From contig NZ_JACYGY010000001.1 in the NCBI RefSeq assembly GCF_015221875.1, positions 5,620,501-5,684,500 on the forward strand: a stretch of DNA of 64,000 bases, given 5' to 3'. The translations under genes were made by a program, and so were the position numbers. This DNA is from Dyadobacter subterraneus (GTDB lineage: Bacteria > Bacteroidota > Bacteroidia > Cytophagales > Spirosomataceae). Below, piece by piece: positions 26,108-35,381 of this stretch. Every line of letters starts with the position of its first letter. Position 1 is the first letter of the stretch. The notes under the pieces are model-generated. The model did not search any database. It was not told the origin of the DNA and worked only from the letters and a program-made list of their open reading frames with translations.

Positions 26108-29100
26108 ATGAATAAATTCATTCGGGGAATCGTAGGTTTCTCTCTCAAAAACAGGTTTTTCATATTCTTTCTAACGGGTCTCATGATCATTGCTGGTATC
26201 GCCAGTTACAGGAGTACGCCTTTGGAAGCATTTCCGGATATTACCAATACGCAGATTATTATCGTTTCACAATGGCATGGCCGGAGTGCTGAGGAAATAG
26301 AAAGGTTCGTGACGCAGCCGATCGAAATCGCCATGAACTCAGTGCAGCGAAAAGCCAATGTGCGCAGTGTAACCATGTTCGGTCTGTCTGTTATCAAAAT
26401 TATTTTTGATGATGATGTAGAAGATTTTTTCGCCCGTCAGCAGGTTAATAATCAACTAAGAACTGTTTCCTTGCCTGACGGCGTTGATCCGGAAGTTCAG
26501 CCTCCTTACGGTCCAACGGGAGAAATTTTCAGATATTCTCTTGAAAGTAAAGACCGCGACAGCCGCGAATTGTTGACACTTCAAAACTGGGTAATTGACC
26601 GCCAGCTTCGTAGTGTTCCGGGTGTAGCAGATGTGGTTGCCTTTGGTGGACGGGAAAAGATTTATGAAGTTCAGGTAAACCCTACCAAACTGGTTAAATA
26701 CAATATCACGCCGCTTGAAGTTTATGAAGCGGTTACAAAAAGTAATGTAAACGTTGGTGGTGATGTAATTGAAAAAAATGGCCAGGCTTATGTTGTGCGG
26801 GGAATTGGTTTGCTGGAATCCGCACAAGATATTGAAAATATCATTGTTGAGTATGTAAAAGATTATCCCGTTCTGGTAAAAGACGTAGCCGATGTCAAGG
26901 AGTCTGATTTGCCGCGTGTTGGTCAGGTTGGTCTGGGTAAAAATGATGATGTTGTTGAAGGAATTGTAGTACAGCGCAAGGGTGAAAATCCAAGTGAAGT
27001 ACTGGCCAGAATAAAAGAAAAAATTGGCGAATTAAACACCAAAATATTACCTCCGGATGTCAAAATGGTCACTTTTTATGACCGCGATAATCTGATCGAA
27101 TTTTGTGCGGATACGGTAAAACATAACCTCGTTGAAGGAATTGTTTTCGTAACTGTCATCGTATTCCTTTTCATGGCCGACTGGCGGACAACAATTATCG
27201 TTTCCATCATTATTCCACTGGCGCTTTTATTCGCATTTACTTGTTTGAAACTGAAAGGAATGTCGGCCAACTTACTATCGATGGGGGCGATTGACTTCGG
27301 TATTATCATCGATGGAGCCGTCGTGATGGTCGAGGGGATATTTGTAGCCTTGGATCATCTTGCCCACAAAAACGGGATGGATCGGTATAACAAACTTTCC
27401 AAACTTGGACTGATCAAAAAGACGGGTGGTGAAATGGGAAAAGCTATATTTTTCTCAAAACTGATCATCATTACCGCACTCCTTCCAATTTTCAGTTTCC
27501 AGAAAGTAGAGGGTAAAATGTTTAGTCCGCTGGCATTTACATTGGGTTTTGCCTTACTAGGGGCTTTGTTTTATACACTTACGCTGGTTCCGGTTTTGTG
27601 TTCTTTCTTATTGAATAAAAATGTTCGTGAGAAAAATAACCCGATTGTTAACTTTTTTGACAAAATCGTCATGAGTGGTTTCAACTGGTGTTTTGGACAT
27701 AAAAAGATCAGTTTCATATTCGCTACCGTATTTTTAAGTGTCTCTCTTTTCTCTTCAACCTGGCTTGGAACCGAGTTTTTACCCCAGCTGAATGAAGGTG
27801 CACTTTGGGTTACTGCCGAATTGCCCATGAGTATGTCGCTGCCGGAAAGTGTGAAAATGGCAAGTGACATCCGGAAAGATCTGGCCACTTTTAAAGAAGT
27901 GAAACAGGTACTTTCTCAGGTTGGCCGTTCCAATGACGGGACTGACCCGAACGGATTCTATTTCTGTCAGTTTCAGGTAGATTTGGTACCGAAAAAAGAA
28001 TGGAAACGTAAAATCACCAATGAGCAGCTTACGGATGAAATGAACAAATTGCTAAGTGTTTATCCGGGCGTTCTGTATAATTACTCACAACCGATTGTTG
28101 ATAACGTAGCAGAAGCTGTCGCTGGTTACAAGGCAAGCAACGGTATCAAAATTTTTGGACCAAACCTTGAAGAACTTGAAAAATATGCGAACCTTTCCAT
28201 GGATGCCGTCCGTGATGTGGATGGTATCAAAGATCTGGGACTTATCCGTAACATCGGTCAGCCTGAGATCAGCGTAATTTTGCATGATCACAAAATGGCT
28301 CAATATGGTGTCAGTACTGCCGACGTTCAGGCGGTTATTGAAATGGCGATTGGAGGAAAAACAGCATCCATCTTGTATGAAGGCGAGCGTAAATTTGATA
28401 TTCGTTTGCGCTACCAACAGCAATATCGCCGCGATGAGCAGGATATTCAGCAATTGATGGTACCAACTTTGACCGGAGGTAAAATCCCGCTGAAAGAAAT
28501 TTCATCAATCCGTAAAGTTACCGGACCGGCTTTTGTTTATCGGGATAATAACAAACGGTTTATCGGGGTTAAATTCTCTGTTCGCGGTCGTGACCTTGGA
28601 GGTACAATTGCAGAAGCGCAGCAACGTGTAAGAGAAAAATTGCCGAATCTGCCAAAAGGATATTCAATTGAATGGGTTGGAGAATTTGAAAATCAGGTTC
28701 GTGCTACGGCGCGGTTAGGACAAGTTGTTCCGATCAGTCTGGTTGGTATTTTCATCCTGCTTTTCATCATGTTCAGTAATGCAAAAGATGCCGGTCTGGT
28801 TTTGGTCAACGTGCCTTTTGCTTTGATTGGAGGTATTCTTGCGCTGCATGCAACGCATATGAACTTCGGAATTTCAGCAGGTGTTGGTTTTATCGCACTC
28901 TTTGGATTATGCGTCCAGAACGGGGTAATTCTGATTTCTGTCTTTAATAAAAATCTGGCGGCCCATATGCCGCTTGACGATGCCATTCGAGAGGGTGTTA
29001 AGTCAAGAATCCGGCCGGTAGTCATGACCGCACTCATGGCTGCCATTGGGCTGCTCCCGGCCGCTACTTCAACAGGTATCGGATCGGAAACACAAAAACC

Positions 29101-29212
29101 GCTTGCGATTGTAGTAATCGGTGGATTAATTACAGCAACTGTTTTAACGTTATTGATTTTCCCAATTATTTACGGGTTCTTCAATAAAAAGAAACAGTCA
29201 GCACATTCCTGA
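26108..29212 (+). CDS. Heavy-metal efflux RND pump (CzcA family)
   Basis: 1034 residues, full length. Twelve membrane helices with two large periplasmic loops. The proton-relay motif of heavy-metal RND pumps, DFGIIIDGAVVMVE, is at 396-409 (D396, D402, E409), which is the form found in CzcA-type pumps for zinc, cobalt, cadmium or nickel rather than multidrug pumps. It completes a regulator-kinase-CBA locus of five genes in one direction. A gap of 103 bp with inverted repeats separates it from the adaptor gene, so its expression may be set separately. Terminator at 29236-29270. Confidence 0.96.
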   Translation: MNKFIRGIVGFSLKNRFFIFFLTGLMIIAGIASYRSTPLEAFPDITNTQIIIVSQWHGRSAEEIERFVTQPIEIAMNSVQRKANVRSVTMFGLSVIKIIFDDDVEDFFARQQVNNQLRTVSLPDGVDPEVQPPYGPTGEIFRYSLESKDRDSRELLTLQNWVIDRQLRSVPGVADVVAFGGREKIYEVQVNPTKLVKYNITPLEVYEAVTKSNVNVGGDVIEKNGQAYVVRGIGLLESAQDIENIIVEYVKDYPVLVKDVADVKESDLPRVGQVGLGKNDDVVEGIVVQRKGENPSEVLARIKEKIGELNTKILPPDVKMVTFYDRDNLIEFCADTVKHNLVEGIVFVTVIVFLFMADWRTTIIVSIIIPLALLFAFTCLKLKGMSANLLSMGAIDFGIIIDGAVVMVEGIFVALDHLAHKNGMDRYNKLSKLGLIKKTGGEMGKAIFFSKLIIITALLPIFSFQKVEGKMFSPLAFTLGFALLGALFYTLTLVPVLCSFLLNKNVREKNNPIVNFFDKIVMSGFNWCFGHKKISFIFATVFLSVSLFSSTWLGTEFLPQLNEGALWVTAELPMSMSLPESVKMASDIRKDLATFKEVKQVLSQVGRSNDGTDPNGFYFCQFQVDLVPKKEWKRKITNEQLTDEMNKLLSVYPGVLYNYSQPIVDNVAEAVAGYKASNGIKIFGPNLEELEKYANLSMDAVRDVDGIKDLGLIRNIGQPEISVILHDHKMAQYGVSTADVQAVIEMAIGGKTASILYEGERKFDIRLRYQQQYRRDEQDIQQLMVPTLTGGKIPLKEISSIRKVTGPAFVYRDNNKRFIGVKFSVRGRDLGGTIAEAQQRVREKLPNLPKGYSIEWVGEFENQVRATARLGQVVPISLVGIFILLFIMFSNAKDAGLVLVNVPFALIGGILALHATHMNFGISAGVGFIALFGLCVQNGVILISVFNKNLAAHMPLDDAIREGVKSRIRPVVMTALMAAIGLLPAATSTGIGSETQKPLAIVVIGGLITATVLTLLIFPIIYGFFNKKKQSAHS

Positions 29213-29235
29213 TATTATTGTAAACTCTTCTTTGT

Positions 29236-29270
29236 CCCCGCTCTGAATCTTTGGAGCGGGGATTTTTTTG
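29236..29270 (+). terminator. Terminator of the efflux operon
   Basis: CCCCGCTC (29236-29243) pairs with GAGCGGGG (29254-29261), followed by T7. Confidence 0.88.
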
Positions 29271-29299
29271 TTTTCAAATTCTCAGTGGCTGTTGGGCTG

Positions 29300-29328
29300 T
29301 ACGTCGATAAAAAGTAACCATACGTCGA
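29300..29328 (+). promoter_or_regulatory. TACGTCGA direct repeat with 21-bp period
   Basis: TACGTCGA at 29300-29307 and 29321-29328: two helical turns apart, about 90 bp before a secreted-protein gene. Geometry and base composition resemble LytTR-type regulator sites. Confidence 0.4.
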
Positions 29329-29416
29329 CATTGCAAATCACTGATTAAACAAATGGGTTGTCTCTGTGTCATAGAATCACAAAACACAGAAACAAACTTT
29401 ATAAACATCAGAAATC

Positions 29417-29965
29417 ATGAAAAAGATAATCGCAGCCATGTTCGTTTTATTTGCAGCTATCACCGCTCCGCAAGCACAGGCACAAATCAGTGTAAATATC
29501 AATATCGGCCAGCAACCAGCGTGGGGTCCGGTGGGTTATGATCATGTAGATTTTTATTATTTGCCGGATATTAATGTTTATTATGATGTAGCCAGAGCGC
29601 AGTATGTTTATCCAAACGGAAATCAGTGGATTTATGGTCAAAGCCTTCCTGCCCGCTACCGTAATTTTGATATCTACAATAGCTACAAGGTGGTTGTAAA
29701 TGAAGCAAGACCCTATTTACGTAACAGCGTATATGTTGCCAAATATGCGAAATACAAAGGTCAGCACAACCAGCAAATCATTCGTGATAGCAGAGATCAG
29801 AAATACTTCCAAAGCGCTCAGCATCCACAACATCAGCAATGGGAAAAACAACAAACAAAAGTTATTGTGAAAGCTAATAACAACAACAGAAATAATAATT
29901 CAAAAAACAATAACAACGGTCGCAATAACGGAAACGACAAAAGAGGAAATAACGGAAGACACTAA
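29417..29965 (+). CDS. Secreted hypothetical protein with Asn-rich tail
   Basis: 182 residues. Signal peptide 1-22 (cleavage after AQA). Residues about 25-110 are rich in Tyr, Val, Asp and Asn (YYLPDINVYYDVARAQYVYPNG) and are probably a small beta domain. Residues 110-145 are Gln/Lys/His-rich and the last 35 are an Asn/Arg/Gly low-complexity tail. The same general plan is common among uncharacterised exported proteins of this phylum; I cannot assign a function. It stands alone between the terminators at 29236-29270 and 29993-30033, with the 21-bp-spaced TACGTCGA repeat upstream. Confidence 0.8.
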   Translation: MKKIIAAMFVLFAAITAPQAQAQISVNINIGQQPAWGPVGYDHVDFYYLPDINVYYDVARAQYVYPNGNQWIYGQSLPARYRNFDIYNSYKVVVNEARPYLRNSVYVAKYAKYKGQHNQQIIRDSRDQKYFQSAQHPQHQQWEKQQTKVIVKANNNNRNNNSKNNNNGRNNGNDKRGNNGRH

Positions 29966-29992
29966 TATTTCTTTATAGAACGGCTTACAAAA

Positions 29993-30033
29993 AATCAACC
30001 CTCATCCTGAAACCAGATGAGGGTTGATTTTTT
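29993..30033. terminator. Bidirectional terminator
   Basis: AATCAACCCTCATC (29993-30006) pairs perfectly with GATGAGGGTTGATT (30016-30029); flanked by A- and T-runs, between convergent genes. Confidence 0.9.
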
Positions 30034-30062
30034 GATTGTTGTATATGTAAATGACCACCTAT

Positions 30063-30794
30063 TTAAAAATGGACTGCAAAGTAAAAAAGGAAAAAGGACA
30101 GATTATATGCTGAATGGAGTAACACAGCATATAAAAATCCATATTTCAAACGGACATAACCTAGCATAAAACCCAGACAGGTTTGGCGAAGTGTTATCAC
30201 CGGCGTTAGTAAAAGCGAATACAGACCACCCTCAAAATTAGTCACATGGAGAAAACCAAAACTGATAACGGATACATAGAAGAGAACTTTGTGATGTTTC
30301 TCCCAAAATTTTTCCATACGACTATCCACATCGCTATGCTCATGCAGGAAACTATAGACGGCTGCCATTAAAATCAGGCCTAGTCCAATAGCAATAGAAG
30401 TTTGATCATGTTCACCAAAAAGACCATAACCGTGCATGAATTTATGCAGAAAATAATAAAACCAGATACCTGTAAACGCCGCAAATTTTATTTTGGAATA
30501 GTTAAGACAAAGGCGAAATTGTGTTTCTTCAACTATGGGCGCGTACAGCGAGGCCAATGCGATTTGATAAAACCAGGATCGTTGGGTAAAAGATTGTAGA
30601 AAAATATTTACAGGTTTTTCGAGATTAAAAATATCAAAAAAGAAAACCAGAATCAGTCCTGAGATGAAACTCAACAGCAACGCGAGCAGGTAAATTCTAA
30701 AAAAACCTATTATTCGCATATAGAGCCGGTTTTTCTCAGATTCGACTCTGCCATCTGACAATAATATACCTAATTCCGAAATAATCATTTTCAT
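30063..30794 (-). CDS. CPBP-family intramembrane protein (Abi/RCE1-like)
   Basis: 243 residues with about 6-7 membrane helices. The family signature EExxxR is E89-E90-T-Q-F-R94, followed by two further conserved His regions (FLHEHSD near 155 and FGFLHVTNF near 187). Family members are intramembrane glutamic proteases or abortive-infection/bacteriocin self-immunity proteins. No substrate or partner is apparent; convergent with the secreted Asn-rich protein and downstream of no obvious operon. The assignment to the family is firm, the activity is not. Confidence 0.85.
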   Translation of the reverse strand: MKMIISELGILLSDGRVESEKNRLYMRIIGFFRIYLLALLLSFISGLILVFFFDIFNLEKPVNIFLQSFTQRSWFYQIALASLYAPIVEETQFRLCLNYSKIKFAAFTGIWFYYFLHKFMHGYGLFGEHDQTSIAIGLGLILMAAVYSFLHEHSDVDSRMEKFWEKHHKVLFYVSVISFGFLHVTNFEGGLYSLLLTPVITLRQTCLGFMLGYVRLKYGFLYAVLLHSAYNLSFFLFYFAVHF

Positions 30795-30870
30795 AATAAA
30801 GGAGTTATCAAGCTTATATCAATCTGTTATTTGACATAGGAAAAAACATTTGGTCACCACATGTAAACAA

Positions 30871-30900
30871 AAAAAATCCCTTTAACAAGGGATTCTTTTA
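30871..30900 (-). terminator. Terminator of the rpoN operon
   Basis: Read on the minus strand: AAGAATCCCTT, loop, AAGGGATT and a run of T. It is 50 bp after the last kinase gene of the operon. Confidence 0.85.
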
Positions 30901-30950
30901 TCTAAATAAAACCGTGCCGATTTTGGTTAAATACCTGATTTAGAAAACAA

Positions 30951-32378
30951 TTATTTTTCAGAGAAGCTAACAGTAAAAGTTGTCCCCTCACCTACTTCGG
31001 ATTGCACGTCTATACGTCCATGATGTGCATGAAGAATATTTAATGTTGTGGCAAGGCCAAGTCCCATTCCGTTTTTCTTACCTGTAAAATAAGGTTCAAA
31101 AACCTTGTCCATATTTTCCTGACTTATGCCTGAACCGTTGTCCGCAAAAATAACCTGCAAAGAATCTGCCTGAATTCTGGTTGTGATTCTTAAAATACCT
31201 TTATCCTCCTCCATCGCTTCAATAGCGTTGGTAATTAGATTTAAAAATGCCATTTGCAGTGAAACGGAATCCAGAGGAATACAAAAATCCTCCTCCGCAT
31301 AAGCCTTAACAATTTTAATTCTTTTCAACTGCATGCGGTCATAAGCAGCGGAAATTGCCTCATCGAGAATATAATGAATAGACTGATCCACCAAAACAAT
31401 ATCAGACGAGCTCGAAGGCTGTAATAATTGCGTAATCAGATCATTGATACGGGTACAATTTCGCTTGATGATCTGGGTATAAAATTTCTGGTCTTCATCC
31501 ACCAGTTCCATTTCCAGCTGTTCTGCCGATAGGTTTACATTCGTCAGTGGATTTCTTACTTCATGCGCAAGCATTCTTACAAGACGGCTTGTCACAGCCA
31601 GTTTTTCAGAAAAAAGTCTTTCTCTTTCCGACTGCTTCCGTGCTGTTATATCATGCAATCTTCCCTGAACATAAGGATTATCTTCATCCATTTCCATGGA
31701 AGCTGAAAAAACACAATACTTTTTCTCACCGTCCGTCGTAGCAATCCTAACTTCAAAATCCTGTATCGCCCGATCTTCAATGCCATCCCAGACAATACCA
31801 AAATTAGGATCATCAACAATTTCCAGGATATTTTTTCCTTTCAATTCTTTTGGTAAATATCCCGTAAGCGTGCAGGCAGATGTGTTAAAATCGGTAATAA
31901 TACCTTCCAGGTCACTGATAAAAAGAAAGTCATTAGATTCTTCAAAAACCCTTCGGTAACGTCTTTCACTATGGCGCAACGCTTTTAAAACGGAGGTCCG
32001 CTCCAAGGCGTAACGAATTGTCCGTTCCAGCTTTTCAGAATCCAGTTCGTTTTTTATCAGATAATCCACAGCTCCGAGGCGCAGTGCTTCAACGGCTATT
32101 TTGGTATCTCCTTTTCCTGTCAGAAGAATCATGGGTTCTTCACATTCGAGCGTAGTGGCTTCTTCAATCAGGTCAATTCCGTTGCGTTCGCCTAGGAGGT
32201 AATCAAAGAAGTAGAGATCAAATTTTTTATTTTGGATGGCGTGAATCGCTTCTTTATACGTTGCACACCAGGTTATATCGAATTTCCAATTGATAAGATC
32301 GTTAAAATACTCTCTGGTAAGAAAGTAATCATCTTCATCATCATCAACCAGAAGTACGGTAATCAATTTACTGTTCAT
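30951..32378 (-). CDS. Receiver-PAS histidine kinase
   Basis: 475 residues, soluble. N-terminal receiver (1-125) with D12-D13-D14 pocket and phospho-site D59; PAS domain (about 138-250); HisKA with H272 in AHEVRNPLTN; HATPase to the end with DNGSGI. A receiver in front of the kinase suggests it is controlled by phosphotransfer from another kinase rather than by a membrane signal. It is the last gene of the rpoN operon, 26 bp after the PAS kinase. Confidence 0.92.
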   Translation of the reverse strand: MNSKLITVLLVDDDEDDYFLTREYFNDLINWKFDITWCATYKEAIHAIQNKKFDLYFFDYLLGERNGIDLIEEATTLECEEPMILLTGKGDTKIAVEALRLGAVDYLIKNELDSEKLERTIRYALERTSVLKALRHSERRYRRVFEESNDFLFISDLEGIITDFNTSACTLTGYLPKELKGKNILEIVDDPNFGIVWDGIEDRAIQDFEVRIATTDGEKKYCVFSASMEMDEDNPYVQGRLHDITARKQSERERLFSEKLAVTSRLVRMLAHEVRNPLTNVNLSAEQLEMELVDEDQKFYTQIIKRNCTRINDLITQLLQPSSSSDIVLVDQSIHYILDEAISAAYDRMQLKRIKIVKAYAEEDFCIPLDSVSLQMAFLNLITNAIEAMEEDKGILRITTRIQADSLQVIFADNGSGISQENMDKVFEPYFTGKKNGMGLGLATTLNILHAHHGRIDVQSEVGEGTTFTVSFSEK

Positions 32379-32404
32379 TAGATGTAGGTGGGATAAATCT
32401 TAAA

Positions 32405-33913
32405 TTAATTTTGGCTTACAGGAAGAATAATTTCAAACGTTGCTCCCTGATCAGGGATTCCAAATGCTTCAATAATTCCATGATGACTTTCAACAACTTT
32501 TTTACATACTGAAAGTCCAATGCCAGCTCCTTCAAATTCCGAGCGACCTCTTAAACGTTGAAAAATCGTAAAGATACGGGACGCATTTTCATTTGAAAAT
32601 CCTATCCCGTTGTCTTTCAAGGTAATTTTTATATATTTTTTTTCTACAGGCATTTTTCTTTTCAACGCTTCTGAAACTGTTAATTCTTTTACCTGAAGCG
32701 AAATCACCGGAGCTGTATCAGGTTTTGTAAACTTCAAAGAATTGGAAATAAGATTGATAAAAAGCTGAGACATCTGGGTCGGGTTGGCATCAATTACCGG
32801 CAGCTTATCAATTTTCAATACAGCCTGTTTTTGCTGAATGGTTACTTCCAGATCGCTAAGTGTACTTCCTAAAATATCATTCAGATCTGTCGGTTCAAAA
32901 ACATTGGATGAACTGGTAACTCTCGAAAATTCCAGCAGATTGTTAATCATTTTCTGCATACGCCTGGTAGCACTTAAAATACGGCTCAGATAAACTTCCT
33001 GCTCCTTATCCAGAATATCTTTTGTCTTGCTTTCCAGACGCTCCCCGAATGAAATAATTTTACGCAGCGGTTCCTGCAAATCATGCGAGGCCACGTAAGC
33101 GAACTCTTCAAGATCCTCATTGGATTTATTCAAATCCTTAACTTTTCTTTCCAGTTCACTTTGTATTTCTCTCAATGTTGTAACATTAAAAGCTGTTCCG
33201 ATTGAAATATTGTGACCTGTAATTTCATCAATCGAATTGTGTCCGCGTACATACAGATATTTTTCTTCCCCATCTTCTGCTATAATCCTAAATTCCAGAA
33301 TATAAGCATCGGTATAGGAAAGTACATTCTTTAATTTTTCTGAGATAAGCGCTACGTCGTCCGGATGTATATTTTTTTTGAAAGTTGCACTGCTTAATTT
33401 TTCTATGGGCAAACTTTCCGGGCCATAACCCATAAGCTTATACATTCCTTCCGTCCATTCATATCTGGCATTTTGTATGTCCCAGATCCAGCTGCCGAAT
33501 TCCATGGTTTCTTCCGCCTCGGCCGACAATTTTTGCAGATAAGCCAGTTGAGCCTCCACATTTTTTTCGGCCGAAATATCGGTAAGCGTGTACAAATTAT
33601 ATTCTTCGTCTATTACAGACTTATCAATTTTACACCAGATTCCTGATTTATTAAATTGAAAATTGAGAGAATTGTTTTCCCTTAAAGTATTAAAGTCGAA
33701 ATGCGCTCCGCATATCGACTTTAATGTAAATCCTTCAAAATCAGAAACTCCTGTTAATTGATGTGCAGCATTATTTGCATAAAAACACTCAGGATCTGCA
33801 TTTGGCAATATTTCGTCATGGCTTCCGCAAACGAGGAATCCGATTGGCGATGCACTTAATATATCATAAAAGGAAAATGGATATAACTGATTTTTCAATC
33901 TATTAAATATCAA
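32405..33913 (-). CDS. Double-PAS histidine kinase
   Basis: 502 residues, soluble. Two PAS domains (about 15-115 and 130-250), a short coiled coil, HisKA with H277 in YVASHDLQEPLRK (phytochrome-like subtype) and HATPase with DNGIGF. No transmembrane helix. The start codon lies inside the end of the upstream regulator gene (11-bp overlap), so the two are translationally coupled and are the most likely cognate pair. The related kinase at 37089-38531 has the same catalytic core with a membrane sensor. Confidence 0.92.
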   Translation of the reverse strand: MIFNRLKNQLYPFSFYDILSASPIGFLVCGSHDEILPNADPECFYANNAAHQLTGVSDFEGFTLKSICGAHFDFNTLRENNSLNFQFNKSGIWCKIDKSVIDEEYNLYTLTDISAEKNVEAQLAYLQKLSAEAEETMEFGSWIWDIQNARYEWTEGMYKLMGYGPESLPIEKLSSATFKKNIHPDDVALISEKLKNVLSYTDAYILEFRIIAEDGEEKYLYVRGHNSIDEITGHNISIGTAFNVTTLREIQSELERKVKDLNKSNEDLEEFAYVASHDLQEPLRKIISFGERLESKTKDILDKEQEVYLSRILSATRRMQKMINNLLEFSRVTSSSNVFEPTDLNDILGSTLSDLEVTIQQKQAVLKIDKLPVIDANPTQMSQLFINLISNSLKFTKPDTAPVISLQVKELTVSEALKRKMPVEKKYIKITLKDNGIGFSNENASRIFTIFQRLRGRSEFEGAGIGLSVCKKVVESHHGIIEAFGIPDQGATFEIILPVSQN

Positions 33914-35360
33914 ATTGTTTCATCTTGTTATAAAGCGTTTTACGGTCGATATTTAACAAACGTGCAGCTTTACTTTTGTTAAAATTAACATCTCTCAAAA
34001 CCTGCATAATCATGTCATACTCAGCTTCGTTTGCAACTGTTTTAAGACTAGGTTTTGTGTCATCCGTTTCCGCGGCTTCAAGTGTTACCGGAGCTGAAAC
34101 GACAGGCGCAGGTGCAATTTCTTCGTCCAGATCTTTCAGTTTGCTATGATTAACAATTTCAAAAGGAAGAGATTTTTCCTCGATCAATTCACCGTCAGAT
34201 AAAAGCGTTGCACGTTTAATCACGTTTTTCAACTCTCTTAAATTACCTGGCCATGAATAATTGACAAAATCCTTCATTACCTCATCCGAAAATCCTTTTA
34301 CGTTTTTAGACAATTCTGCATTTGTAGTTTCCAGGAAAGTCGTTGCAAAAAGCAAAAGATCATCCTTACGGTTTCTCAATGCCGGAACTTCAATCGTAAA
34401 TTCATTAAAACGATAGTAAAGATCCTCTCTGAACTTACCATTTCTGGCCGCATCCAGCAATCTTTCATTACTTGCTACAATGATTCTAACATCTAGTTCA
34501 ATTTCCTTCGACGCACCTATACGGCGCATTTTACGCTCCTGCACTACACGTAACAATGCAACCTGAATTTCATATGACAAATTGGAAACTTCATCAAGAA
34601 ACAAAGTACCGCCATTTGCCATTTCAAAGTGACCAATTTTGGTTTGTAAAGCTCCTGTAAAAGATCCTTTTTCATGACCAAAAAGCTCGCTGCCGGCAAG
34701 TTCTTTTGAAATAGCACCGCAATCCATTGCCACGAATGGCATATCCTTTCTGCGTGATCTGTTATGTATTTCCTGCGCAATTGCTTCTTTTCCTGAACCA
34801 CTTTCTCCATAAATAATTACGCTGAAATTGGTAGGAGCAACAAGATCAACCTGGCGGAAAAGGTTATCCGAAACTTCGCTCTGTCCCATTACGTAACCCG
34901 CTTTCATCTTGTGAGAAGTTTTACGGGCTGCTTTTGGCGCAACAGAATCTGAATTGCTGCCAGAAGTTACATATTCTGTTTCGCCTGTTCTTTCCGCCTC
35001 TGCATCTGCAAGGGCTTTTTTAACAGTAACTAATATTTCATCCGGAAAAAGAGGTTTTGTGATGTAATCATACGCCCCCAGTTTCATTACGTTTACCGCA
35101 ATCTTTATGTCAGAATATCCTGTGATAATCAAAACCGGCACATGAGGGCGCTTGGATTTGATCGCATTCAGAAGTTCTGTACCGGTAATATCGCCCAATC
35201 GGAAATCCGTCATGACAAGATCCGGTTCGAAAGATTCAATTAGCGCAAGCCCGTCTTTTCCGGTCAGTGCTGTTTCAACAATAAAATCATTCTTTGACAA
35301 AAATCTTTTTAACAAGAAGCAAATATCCGCTTCGTCATCGACCACTACTATTTTTTTCAT
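33903..35360 (-). CDS. NtrC-type sigma-54 response regulator
   Basis: 485 residues. Receiver (1-120) with phospho-site D52 and K102; AAA+ domain with Walker A GESGSGKE at 185-192 and sigma-54 contact loop GSFTGA at 232-237 (Ser in place of the usual Ala); Fis-type helix-turn-helix at the C-terminus (SKAARLLNIDRKTLYNKMKQF). It activates RpoN-dependent promoters after phosphorylation. It is 21 bp downstream of rpoN and overlaps the next kinase gene. Such rpoN-linked regulators are unusual and suggest a dedicated sigma-54 stress or nutrient circuit. Confidence 0.96.
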   Translation of the reverse strand: MKKIVVVDDEADICFLLKRFLSKNDFIVETALTGKDGLALIESFEPDLVMTDFRLGDITGTELLNAIKSKRPHVPVLIITGYSDIKIAVNVMKLGAYDYITKPLFPDEILVTVKKALADAEAERTGETEYVTSGSNSDSVAPKAARKTSHKMKAGYVMGQSEVSDNLFRQVDLVAPTNFSVIIYGESGSGKEAIAQEIHNRSRRKDMPFVAMDCGAISKELAGSELFGHEKGSFTGALQTKIGHFEMANGGTLFLDEVSNLSYEIQVALLRVVQERKMRRIGASKEIELDVRIIVASNERLLDAARNGKFREDLYYRFNEFTIEVPALRNRKDDLLLFATTFLETTNAELSKNVKGFSDEVMKDFVNYSWPGNLRELKNVIKRATLLSDGELIEEKSLPFEIVNHSKLKDLDEEIAPAPVVSAPVTLEAAETDDTKPSLKTVANEAEYDMIMQVLRDVNFNKSKAARLLNIDRKTLYNKMKQFDI

Positions 35361-35381
35361 GTGGAATAAGTGCTTTCTTAA

